Origin: Sphingobacteriaceae bacterium | GTDB taxonomy: Bacteria; Bacteroidota; Bacteroidia; UBA7662 | DNA length: 64,000 bases | Reading direction: 5' to 3' | NCBI GenBank assembly: GCA_030682795.1 | Contig: JAUXNJ010000008.1 | Span: 111,725 to 175,724, forward strand | Part shown: in pieces, positions 52,416 through 59,438 of the stretch | Layout: every line of letters begins with the position of its first letter | Numbering within the stretch: the first letter of the stretch is position 1 | Position numbers and translations under genes: made by a program | The notes under the pieces: generated by a model | Databases searched by the model: none | What the model was told of the DNA's origin: nothing | The model's input: the letters and a program-made list of their open reading frames with translations, nothing else

Positions 52416-53450
52416 ATGGTTCGAATAGGTGCACTTGAGTTAGGCGAATTTCCGTTGTTGCTGGCTCCCATGGAGGATGTGAGTGATCCGCCTTTCCGTG
52501 CGGTGTGCAAGGCCAACGGAGCCGATTTGATGTACACTGAGTTCATTTCGTCGGAAGGTTTGGTGCGTGATGCCCGCAAGAGCTTGCAGAAACTCGACAT
52601 TTACGACGACGAGCGGCCCATGGGCATTCAGATTTTTGGGGGAGAAGAAGATGCCATGGTGCGGGCCATCGACAAAGTGGCGGAAGCCCGGCCGAATCTG
52701 ATCGACATCAATTACGGTTGCCCGGTAAAGCAGGTGGTTTGCAAAGAAGCTGGTTCCGGCATGCTTCGCAATCTTCCTAAGCTGCTTAAAATTACCGAGG
52801 CGATGGTCAAACGCAGTCCGCTGCCCATCACCGTAAAAACGCGTTTGGGCTGGGATGAAGACAGCAAGCAGGTGGTGTACTTGGCTGAGGCGCTGCAAGA
52901 CATCGGTGTGCAAGCCATCGCCATTCACGGGCGTACGCGGGTGCAGATGTACAAGGGCTCGGCCGACTGGACCTTGATTGGCGAGGTGAAAAACAATCCC
53001 CGCATGCACATTCCGGTGTTCGGCAATGGTGACATCGACAGTCCCGAAAAAGCCGTTTTGTACAAAAATCGCTATGGGGTTGATGGCATCATGATTGGTC
53101 GCGCGGCCATTGGCTATCCTTGGATTTTCCGCGAAATCAAACATTTTATGGCCACGGGCGAAAACCTGGCTGCACCTACTACGGTAGAGCGCATCGACGT
53201 TTGTTTGCGGCATTTTGAGCGCTCGCTCGAGTGGAAAGGCGAAAAGTTGGGCATTTTAGAGATGCGCCGGCACTATACCAATTATTTCAAGGGCTACCCC
53301 AACTTTAAAGAATACCGCATGCAAATGGTGCAAAGCCTTGATGCCGAAGAAATTCGGCAATTGCTGCGGCAGGTGGAACAGCAATATGCGGGGTATGAGC
53401 CCCAAATCATCCGCTCTTTGGGCGAGGTGAGCTATTCGGGCTGCGACTGA
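52416..53450 (+). CDS. dusB: tRNA-dihydrouridine synthase, DusB type, 344 aa
   Basis: An FMN enzyme that reduces uridines in the tRNA D-loop. The TIM barrel starts with LLLAPMEDVSDPPFRAVCKANGAD. The catalytic cysteine lies in GCPVKQVVCKEAGSGML. TVKTRLGWDE, AIHGRTRVQMYKGSADW and FGNGDIDSPEKA are FMN and RNA-contacting motifs, and DGIMIGRAAIGYPWIF closes the barrel. A helical tRNA-binding domain follows. The DusB assignment is by overall motif form. The stop overlaps the convergent ATPase gene by 19 bases. Confidence 0.95.
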   Translation: MVRIGALELGEFPLLLAPMEDVSDPPFRAVCKANGADLMYTEFISSEGLVRDARKSLQKLDIYDDERPMGIQIFGGEEDAMVRAIDKVAEARPNLIDINYGCPVKQVVCKEAGSGMLRNLPKLLKITEAMVKRSPLPITVKTRLGWDEDSKQVVYLAEALQDIGVQAIAIHGRTRVQMYKGSADWTLIGEVKNNPRMHIPVFGNGDIDSPEKAVLYKNRYGVDGIMIGRAAIGYPWIFREIKHFMATGENLAAPTTVERIDVCLRHFERSLEWKGEKLGILEMRRHYTNYFKGYPNFKEYRMQMVQSLDAEEIRQLLRQVEQQYAGYEPQIIRSLGEVSYSGCD

Positions 53451-54619
53451 CGCAGCGCTTGCTCAAAAACTACCTGATCTAAGGCTTTTCGGCCCAGCAA
53501 ACACTGCCGCCACCAAATGCGAAAGCCGGGGTCGTTGATGTCGATGTTGCCGTCGAAACGGTCGATGATTTCTTTGTCTTCGAGTCCTTGTAAGCTACGC
53601 GTAACGTTGGCCGAGCTTTTTAGCCGGTAATCTTTGATGAATTCGTGCGAGTACAGGGAACGAGGGTCGTTTTTCACCAGTGCGTTCATGAGATTTACTT
53701 GCATGTTCGAAAGGCTTTCGAACAAGTGCTGGTAAAGGGCCAAGCCTTGGGTAAGTAGGCTTTGTAGACTCCTGTTCAGTGCCTCAGCATCCACTTGCGT
53801 TTGGGTTTGATTGAAGAGGATGAAAGCCAACTGTTGTACGTGATAGGGTTTGTTATCCATGAGCTGCACCACCGCTTTGGCCTGTTTTTTCGTGATTTTT
53901 TTGTTGTGATGGGCAAATTGGGTGCAAATGTAGTGCTCGAACTCGGCAGCAGGAATTTTGTCGAGATACACCACCTGCCCGAATTTGTAAAAGGGGTACG
54001 ACTGCTTTTCGAACAGCTGCATGAGCATATGCCTTTTGCTGCCATAGAGTAAATAGGTTACGTGTTGGTGCTGTTGCCAGTGTGAGCGCAGCAGTTTTTG
54101 GAAGGGCAAGGAGTCGGTGAGGTATTCAATATTTTGAAACTCGTCGAAACACAGTACCAGACGAATGTTTTTGGCTTGCGCAATTTTTTCGGGCAGATTG
54201 AGGAGCGCGCTTGGGTCGATTTTGTCGCTGCTAAAGTCGAATTCAATGCCTAACTCCTGGTCGGGGTATTGGCCCAGACTGATTTTTGGGCTGATGTTGC
54301 TGAGCCATTGCCGCAGACTGTCGAGGGCGCTTTCTAGTTTATTGTGAGTAGCGTTGATCACCGTTTTACCCAGCAGCTCAAAAAAGGCTTTTTCATCCCG
54401 AACGCTGTACAGGTCGATGTGGCAAAAAACCAACTTTTCATTGCTGTATTGACGGCTCAGATGGTGTACCAGGGAGGTTTTTCCCCAGCGCCTTGGAGCA
54501 ATTAAAATGGTATTCACCCCCTGCGAAAGGGTTTTATGCAAATGTGCAAGATCGGCTGTCCGGTTCACAAAGCCTTGTCCAGCAGCTAATTGTCCAAATT
54601 GAAAGGGTGTGCTTTCCAT
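53432..54619 (-). CDS. AAA ATPase of the archaeal-ATPase/STAND-like group, 395 aa
   Basis: A P-loop (APRRWGKTSLVHHL, GxxxxGKT/S type, about residues 41-54) and Walker B VLCFDEFQNI (about 158-167) define an ATPase domain that starts with the VNR element (GFVNRTADLAHL). A winged-helix-like C-terminus (LMNALVKNDPRSLYSHEFIKDYRLKSSANVTRSLQGLEDKEII) follows. Relatives occur widely in Bacteroidota and archaea with unknown roles; a link to mobile elements or regulation is often suspected. It has a striking repeat-built promoter and converges with dusB. Confidence 0.85.
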   Translation of the reverse strand: MESTPFQFGQLAAGQGFVNRTADLAHLHKTLSQGVNTILIAPRRWGKTSLVHHLSRQYSNEKLVFCHIDLYSVRDEKAFFELLGKTVINATHNKLESALDSLRQWLSNISPKISLGQYPDQELGIEFDFSSDKIDPSALLNLPEKIAQAKNIRLVLCFDEFQNIEYLTDSLPFQKLLRSHWQQHQHVTYLLYGSKRHMLMQLFEKQSYPFYKFGQVVYLDKIPAAEFEHYICTQFAHHNKKITKKQAKAVVQLMDNKPYHVQQLAFILFNQTQTQVDAEALNRSLQSLLTQGLALYQHLFESLSNMQVNLMNALVKNDPRSLYSHEFIKDYRLKSSANVTRSLQGLEDKEIIDRFDGNIDINDPGFRIWWRQCLLGRKALDQVVFEQALRQSQPE

Positions 54620-54623
54620 GCTT

Positions 54624-54654
54624 CAAAGCTAGATATTTTTTAACTTTGAAACAA
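54624..54654 (-). promoter_or_regulatory. ATPase promoter TTG-N20-TAGCTTTG, 4 nt before ATG
   Basis: Minus-strand TAGCTTTG (54631-54624) is followed by AAGC and ATG 54619. A TTG (54654-54652) lies exactly 20 nt upstream, inside the first unit of a tandem repeat. Both boxes and spacing are ideal. Confidence 0.7.
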
Positions 54655-54696
54655 GGATGTTTGAAACAAGGATGTTTGAAACAAAGTTGTTTCAAA
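54645..54696. repeat. Three 15-nt tandem repeats ending in a palindrome
   Basis: TTTGAAACAAGGATG occurs at 54645-54659 and 54660-54674, with a variant TTTGAAACAAAGTTG at 54675-54689. The last unit plus TTTCAAA forms a perfect palindrome, TTTGAAACAA and TTGTTTCAAA around a central AG (54675-54696). Confidence 0.9.
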
Positions 54697-54741
54697 TTCG
54701 CGTAATGGGTTGAAAAATGGCTCTGAGCAGGTATGGAAGTC

Positions 54742-55998
54742 TTATTTCAATGCCACCAAAGCTTTTTCAAGCGATGCCAAGGCCAATTGCACCTCTTCGG
54801 CCTTGCAGGTGCCAACACTCAGGCGGTACCAGGTGCTGCTTTCGCTGGCGCCAAAGGCATAAAATGGCACCACGGCCAGTCCTGCCGCTTCGAGCACAAA
54901 GGCGGTGATGTCGCGGGTGCTGTTGAGCTGCTTGCCCGCTGGGGTGGTTTTGCCCAGCAAATGGAGCTGGATGGTGAGGTAGATGGCGGCTTGAGGTGCA
55001 ATACAATCAACCGGATGCCCGGCAGCTTTGAGGCGCATAAAGCCTTGATAGAAGCCATCGAGGCGGTCGTGCACAGCGCTTTTGAAGCTGCTCAAAAAGC
55101 GATCTACGGCGGCGCCATCGCGCAGGTATTGGGCCACGGCTACTTGCTCGGCTTTGGGAGCCCAGGCGCCAACGTGACCTAAAATGGCTTTCATTTTGTC
55201 GATGATGGGGCGGGGACCGAAAGTCCAGCCTACCCGCACGCCCGTTGCTGCAAAGGCCTTCGACAAGCCATCTACAAAAATGGTATAAGCCCGCATTTCG
55301 GGCCGCAAGCTCACCGGGTCAAAATGCTGGGTACTGCCAAAAGTCAGCATCCAGTAAATTTGGTCGTACATGAGGTAAACGGGCTTTTGGTCGGGACCGC
55401 GTCGTTTGTTTTCCGCCAAAATGAGGTCGCAAATTTCGGCGAGCTCCTTTTCTCCAAACACAGTGCCAGTGGGATTCAAGGGCGAACAAACCGCCACCAG
55501 CGTGGCTTCTTGGATGTATGGAGCGATTTGAGCGGCGGAAGGCATAAAATTCTCGGCCGGACCCACGTGCAGCTCGATGCCCTGGGCGCGACTCAAATGG
55601 CAGTAATGGTTGTTGTTCCACGAAGGCACGGCATACACCACTTTGTCGCCCGGATCGAGCAAGGTTTGGTAAATGGCGTAAATCAAGGGCCTGGCGCCAC
55701 CGGCAATGAGGTAATCGTCGGCGGCGTAATCCAGACCACCGTATGTATGCATAAAATCGCGCACCGACTCCCGCAGCTCGGTTACGCCATTGGCGGCCGG
55801 GTAATTGGTGTGGCCCGCGGCATAAGCTTGTTGGATGGCGGTGTTGAGTTCGGCGGGAATGGGAAAAACCTTCGGGTCGAAATCGCCAATGGTAAAATTG
55901 TAGATGTTGGCACCCGCTTTGATTTTTTGGTTGATTTCACCAGCGAGTTTGATGATTTCTGATCCGATCAGCTGATCGGCCATGTGCGATACTTGCAT
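54742..55998 (-). CDS. PLP-dependent aminotransferase, class I/II, 418 aa
   Basis: A fold-type I aminotransferase related to aspartate aminotransferases. NYPAANGVTELRESVRDFM, GGARPLIYAIYQTLLDPGD, SPLNPTGTVFGEKELAEICDL and the PLP-lysine motif VDGLSKAFAATGVRVGW are clear. The Asp and Tyr of LMYDQIYWML contact PLP. The final Arg for the substrate carboxylate lies in WYRLSVGT. The amino donor is not certain. A -7 box TATATTTG lies 15 nt upstream, between this gene and the ABC transporter gene. Confidence 0.9.
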   Translation of the reverse strand: MQVSHMADQLIGSEIIKLAGEINQKIKAGANIYNFTIGDFDPKVFPIPAELNTAIQQAYAAGHTNYPAANGVTELRESVRDFMHTYGGLDYAADDYLIAGGARPLIYAIYQTLLDPGDKVVYAVPSWNNNHYCHLSRAQGIELHVGPAENFMPSAAQIAPYIQEATLVAVCSPLNPTGTVFGEKELAEICDLILAENKRRGPDQKPVYLMYDQIYWMLTFGSTQHFDPVSLRPEMRAYTIFVDGLSKAFAATGVRVGWTFGPRPIIDKMKAILGHVGAWAPKAEQVAVAQYLRDGAAVDRFLSSFKSAVHDRLDGFYQGFMRLKAAGHPVDCIAPQAAIYLTIQLHLLGKTTPAGKQLNSTRDITAFVLEAAGLAVVPFYAFGASESSTWYRLSVGTCKAEEVQLALASLEKALVALK

Positions 55999-56013
55999 GC
56001 CCTAAGTTTGAGG

Positions 56014-56021
56014 CAAATATA
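56014..56021 (-). promoter_or_regulatory. -7 box TATATTTG for the aminotransferase
   Basis: A perfect TAnnTTTG match on the minus strand lies 15 nt before the ATG at 55998. A TTTG is found 15 nt upstream of it, somewhat closer than usual. Confidence 0.55.
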
Positions 56022-56035
56022 CGCATTTCAACGGG

Positions 56036-57862
56036 TCAAAGCTGCTGCATTTCAATGAGGCGCCGGTAGCTGCCGCTGCTTTGCATGAGGGCTTCGTGGG
56101 TACCCAGCTCGGTAATTTCGCCCTTTTCGAGCACCACAATGAGGTCGGCATGCTGGATGGTGCTTAGGCGGTGCGCCACAACAATCGACGTGCGGTTTTC
56201 CATGAGGTGGGCAAGGGCTTCTTGCACCAGCTTTTCCGACTCGGTATCGAGGGCTGAGGTGGCTTCGTCGAGGATGAGGATGGGTGGATTTTTGAACACT
56301 GCCCGGGCAATGCTGAGGCGCTGCCGCTGCCCGCCGCTAAGCCGCGCGCCCCGGTCGCCAATCACGGTATCGTAGCCATTTTCGAGCGCGGCGATAAAAT
56401 CGTGGGCATTGGCCACTTTGGCGGCTTCGATTACGAGTTGTGGATCGGGATTTTCAACACCAAAAGCGATGTTGGCGGTCACCGTATCGTTAAAAAGGAT
56501 GCTTTCTTGGGTTACGATGCCCATGAGCGCCCGCACTTCTTTGATTTTGAGCTGCCGCACATCTTGTCCGTCTATGAGCACTGCGCCCTGCTGGGGGTCG
56601 ATAAAACGGGGGATGAGGTCGGCGAGGGTGCTTTTACCGCTGCCCGAAGGTCCCACCAGCGCTACCATGCTGCCTTTAGGAATCCGCAGCTGGAGGTCAC
56701 GCAGCACCCATTCATCGCCGTATTTAAAACTGAGGCCTTTGAGCTCGATGCCAGACTTAAAGTCTGAAACCGGCAAGGCGTTCGGGGCTTCTACAATTGG
56801 ATTTTCAGTGTCGAGCACCTCAAATACCCGCTCTGCAGCCGCTAAACCACGTTGTAGATTGGTCATGGCGGTGGTCATGGCCTTCGCCGGCGGCAACAAT
56901 TGCGAATACAATATGATGTAGGTAATAAATTCGCTGGCGCTGAGTTCGCTCTGCCCGCTGATTACCAGTTGTCCTCCGTACAAAATAATGCTCAGTACCA
57001 CGCCAATGCCCATGATCTCCGACAAAGGCGAAGCCAGTTCCTTGCGGTTGAAAATGCTCTTGAGCGTTTGGCGGTAGCTGCTGTTTTCGGTTTGGAATTT
57101 CTGTTTCACCGGCTCTTGGGCGTTAAAGGCCTTGATGATGCGGATGCCGCTGATGGTTTCTTCGATGATCGACAGGATGCTGCCGAGCTGTTGTTGTCCT
57201 TTGGTAGAAGCGCGCTTCAGCTTTTTAGAAATGCTGCCAATCACAAAGCCCGAAATGGGTAACACCAAAAAGCTAAAAAAGGTAAGTTTTACCGAGATCG
57301 TAAAGAGTAAAATGATGTAACCCATCAGTAAAAGCGGCTCGCGAAAAACGGTTTGGATGGAACTCACCACTGAATTTTCGATTTCGGTAACATCGTTCGA
57401 AAGCACCGAAATGAGGTTGCCTTTGCGCTGATTGTTAAAGTAGCGCACGTTTAAACTCACCAGTCGGTTGAACAAAGCCTGCCGCAATTTCATCACCACC
57501 ATGGTGCGCATGCCGGTAAGTACCCGCTGGCTCCAGTAGCGGAACACATTCGACATCAACACTGTAAACAGCACCACCCCGCACACAAACTGCAGCGCGC
57601 CAAATTTGCCTTTGGCTTGGAGGATGTCGTAAAAATAATAGTTAAAAGCTGCTTTAATATAGCCGGCGCTGAGGCTAAACTCGGGCATGGCCAAACGCTC
57701 CGGTGCCGTTTCTACCGTATCAAAAATGATGTTGAGCAGCGGAATGAGCAGGGTGAAATTGAAAATCCCAAAAACGATGCTCAGCAACGATAGCAGCAGA
57801 TAGCGCGGAATAAAGTTGCGCAGCGGCCGGGCAAAACTGAGGATCTTGAAATAGGTTTTCAC
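56036..57862 (-). CDS. MsbA-like ABC exporter, 608 aa
   Basis: A half-transporter with a six-helix domain (about residues 15-320) and a nucleotide-binding domain: Walker A ALVGPSGSGKST, signature RLSGGQRQRLSIARA, Walker B PPILILDEATSALDTES and the H-loop VVAHRLSTI. Two copies would form the exporter. Its form is like MsbA/lipid A or drug exporters; cargo is unproven. The start codon is GTG 57862, placed exactly four nucleotides after a TACCTTTG box. Confidence 0.94.
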   Translation of the reverse strand: MKTYFKILSFARPLRNFIPRYLLLSLLSIVFGIFNFTLLIPLLNIIFDTVETAPERLAMPEFSLSAGYIKAAFNYYFYDILQAKGKFGALQFVCGVVLFTVLMSNVFRYWSQRVLTGMRTMVVMKLRQALFNRLVSLNVRYFNNQRKGNLISVLSNDVTEIENSVVSSIQTVFREPLLLMGYIILLFTISVKLTFFSFLVLPISGFVIGSISKKLKRASTKGQQQLGSILSIIEETISGIRIIKAFNAQEPVKQKFQTENSSYRQTLKSIFNRKELASPLSEIMGIGVVLSIILYGGQLVISGQSELSASEFITYIILYSQLLPPAKAMTTAMTNLQRGLAAAERVFEVLDTENPIVEAPNALPVSDFKSGIELKGLSFKYGDEWVLRDLQLRIPKGSMVALVGPSGSGKSTLADLIPRFIDPQQGAVLIDGQDVRQLKIKEVRALMGIVTQESILFNDTVTANIAFGVENPDPQLVIEAAKVANAHDFIAALENGYDTVIGDRGARLSGGQRQRLSIARAVFKNPPILILDEATSALDTESEKLVQEALAHLMENRTSIVVAHRLSTIQHADLIVVLEKGEITELGTHEALMQSSGSYRRLIEMQQL

Positions 57863-57866
57863 TTTT

Positions 57867-57874
57867 CAAAGGTA
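57867..57874 (-). promoter_or_regulatory. -7 box TACCTTTG, 4 nt before ABC exporter GTG
   Basis: Minus-strand TACCTTTG is followed by AAAA and GTG 57862, predicting a leaderless mRNA with a GTG start. Confidence 0.5.
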
Positions 57875-57915
57875 ATTGCTTTTGACAATAGGTGGTGCAG
57901 AATTCAGAAAGGGCT

Positions 57916-57923
57916 TATCTTCG
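57916..57923 (+). promoter_or_regulatory. Imperfect -7 box TATCTTCG for GT2 gene
   Basis: TATCTTCG differs by one base from the TAnnTTTG consensus and lies 14 nt before the ATG at 57938. It is back-to-back with the ABC exporter promoter. Confidence 0.35.
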
Positions 57924-57937
57924 TAGAGATTTTTCTT

Positions 57938-58774
57938 ATGCTTTCTATCATTACCTGCATCCACAATCAAATGCCCATGAACCGACTTTTTATGGAGGCG
58001 CTCATGAAGCATACGGCATATACTTTTGAACTCATTGTGGTAGACAATGCCAGCACCGATGGCAGTGCCGATTTTTTTGAAGCTGCAGGGGCCATTGTAA
58101 TCCGCAACAAGCGGAACATGGCCTATCCCGTAGCCCAAAATCAGGGTTTGGCCGTGGCCACAGGCGATTATGTGGCCTTTTTGAACAACGATGTGGTGGT
58201 GAGCCGGCATTGGGACCGCCAGTTGATTGAGCTGATGGAGGCCAAAGGACTCGACATCATCAGTCCTACGTCGATTGACCGGGCCGAAAGTCAATCGAGC
58301 GCCCGCAAATTGCGCCGCCGCTGGAACCGGATCAAAGGAATCACCAAAATTTTAGGCATCTCGCATTGGAGTTTGCGCCTACGCATGCAATTGATGTATG
58401 GCGATTGGAACGGCTTTTGCGCCCGCCGCAAGCTTACGTTCGAAGACCTGCTGGTGGAAGGCTTCAGTGGCCACAGCTTGTTGTTCAGCAAAAAGGGCGT
58501 TGAGCTGTTGGGGCGCTGGGACGAGCGGATCCTTGAGGCCGACTTCGACCTCTACTTCCGCACTTGGGAGCGCGCCCAAAGCATGGGCGATGTAAAGCCC
58601 ATTTATGTAGCTGCCGGGGTGTTTGTGCACCACTACAGTCGACTCACCATGGGCCAGCGCCCGCCGGCCTGGCAAGCTACCGAGCCCATCATTTCTTTGG
58701 AAGAAAAATGGGGCAAGGACTATGTGCAGGCTAAAATTGCGAGGATGAGGGAGTATAGGGAGTTTGGGGGCTAG
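57938..58774 (+). CDS. GT2 family glycosyltransferase, 278 aa
   Basis: A single GT-A domain with LSIITCIHNQMPMNRLFMEAL, VVDNASTDGSADFF, NQGLAVATGDYVAFLNNDVVV and WDERILEADFDLYFRTWERAQ. The DxD equivalent is NND, as in other GT2 rhamnosyl/galactosyl-type enzymes. It is outside the large polysaccharide cluster and diverges from the MsbA-like exporter gene, so it may act in the same glycolipid or LPS-core pathway. That link is inference. Confidence 0.87.
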   Translation: MLSIITCIHNQMPMNRLFMEALMKHTAYTFELIVVDNASTDGSADFFEAAGAIVIRNKRNMAYPVAQNQGLAVATGDYVAFLNNDVVVSRHWDRQLIELMEAKGLDIISPTSIDRAESQSSARKLRRRWNRIKGITKILGISHWSLRLRMQLMYGDWNGFCARRKLTFEDLLVEGFSGHSLLFSKKGVELLGRWDERILEADFDLYFRTWERAQSMGDVKPIYVAAGVFVHHYSRLTMGQRPPAWQATEPIISLEEKWGKDYVQAKIARMREYREFGG

Positions 58775-58781
58775 TTGAAAA

Positions 58782-59036
58782 CTATCGATCGTATATGTCT
58801 TTTCTGTGGCCGAGGTCGATTACTTCAATGAATAAAATATCATCACGTATTTCGTAGATGATCCGATAGTCGGTCACACGAATTCGATAACCGTCTCTAC
58901 CTTTTAGTTTTTTGTAGCCCAGTGGTCGGGGCTGCCGTGCTAAGGCTAGAATTGCAGCTTTGATGTGAGCATAGTGAGGTTCAGGGATTTTAGCGAGCTT
59001 TTTTAGTGCTCTACGCTCTATGCGAACATGGTACAT
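58782..59036 (-). CDS. RelE/ParE-family toxin, 84 aa
   Basis: A small basic protein with the RelE/ParE fold pattern: YHVRIERRALKKLAKIPEPHY, PRPLGYKKLKGRDGYRIRVTDYRIIYEI and VIDLGHRKDIYDR. The conserved Arg/Tyr positions of mRNA-cleaving RelE toxins are visible. It starts three nucleotides after its antitoxin gene and should be neutralised by it. Whether it is a ribosome-dependent RNase or a gyrase poison cannot be read. Confidence 0.92.
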   Translation of the reverse strand: MYHVRIERRALKKLAKIPEPHYAHIKAAILALARQPRPLGYKKLKGRDGYRIRVTDYRIIYEIRDDILFIEVIDLGHRKDIYDR

Positions 59037-59039
59037 TTT

Positions 59040-59240
59040 TTACTTATTACCTCGTTTTTTTTCAATTTCAGCAAATGCTTCCTCAGCGTTTAAGAAGCTT
59101 TGTTTGCTTTTTTTTGCGGCATCATACAGCTTGATGTCTTCTAATTCTTCCAAGTCATCCATCATTTTGTTGTATTCTTTGATAGGAAGAATGACGGCGA
59201 GCTTTTTACCGTGATCGTCTGTTACAAATTGTGTGCTCAT
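59040..59240 (-). CDS. Antitoxin partner of RelE/ParE toxin, 66 aa
   Basis: A short acidic protein beginning MSTQFVTDDHGKKLAVILPIKEYNKMMDDLEELEDIKLYDAA, the pattern of Phd/RelB-like antitoxins with an N-terminal DNA-binding part and a C-terminal toxin-binding helix. It precedes the toxin by three nucleotides. A palindrome 28 nt upstream of its ATG could be the autoregulation site. Confidence 0.85.
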   Translation of the reverse strand: MSTQFVTDDHGKKLAVILPIKEYNKMMDDLEELEDIKLYDAAKKSKQSFLNAEEAFAEIEKKRGNK

Positions 59241-59267
59241 GTTTTGGTATTTTGGTTTTTGCTGATG

Positions 59268-59280
59268 AATTGTAACAATT
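59268..59280. promoter_or_regulatory. Palindrome upstream of toxin-antitoxin operon
   Basis: AATTGT-A-ACAATT is a perfect 6-1-6 inverted repeat upstream of the antitoxin ATG (59240). A related ACAAATTGT occurs within the antitoxin gene start at 59224-59232. Confidence 0.4.
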
Positions 59281-59388
59281 ATTGCGGCAATTTGGACTGC
59301 GATGAATATAAATTCGCTAGAATTTTAAGGTATTAATCAAATTTCGTAATTTTTATGTTGTTCGCCAAATTCCATCAATTAGCGAACA

Positions 59389-59421
59389 CAAAAAAAGCCA
59401 GTGTCTCCACCGGCCTTTTTT
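59389..59421 (-). terminator. Terminator of the M49 peptidase gene
   Basis: On the minus strand GCCGGTG-GAGA-CACTGGC (one G-T pair) is followed by a T-tract. A-runs on the other side could also let it act on the plus strand. Confidence 0.82.
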
Positions 59422-59438
59422 CATCTAACTTGTAAAAC

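Noticed and set aside
55324..55962. A 212-codon plus-strand frame opposite the aminotransferase gene.
   Set aside because: It is antisense to conserved PLP-enzyme motifs and has no recognisable features.
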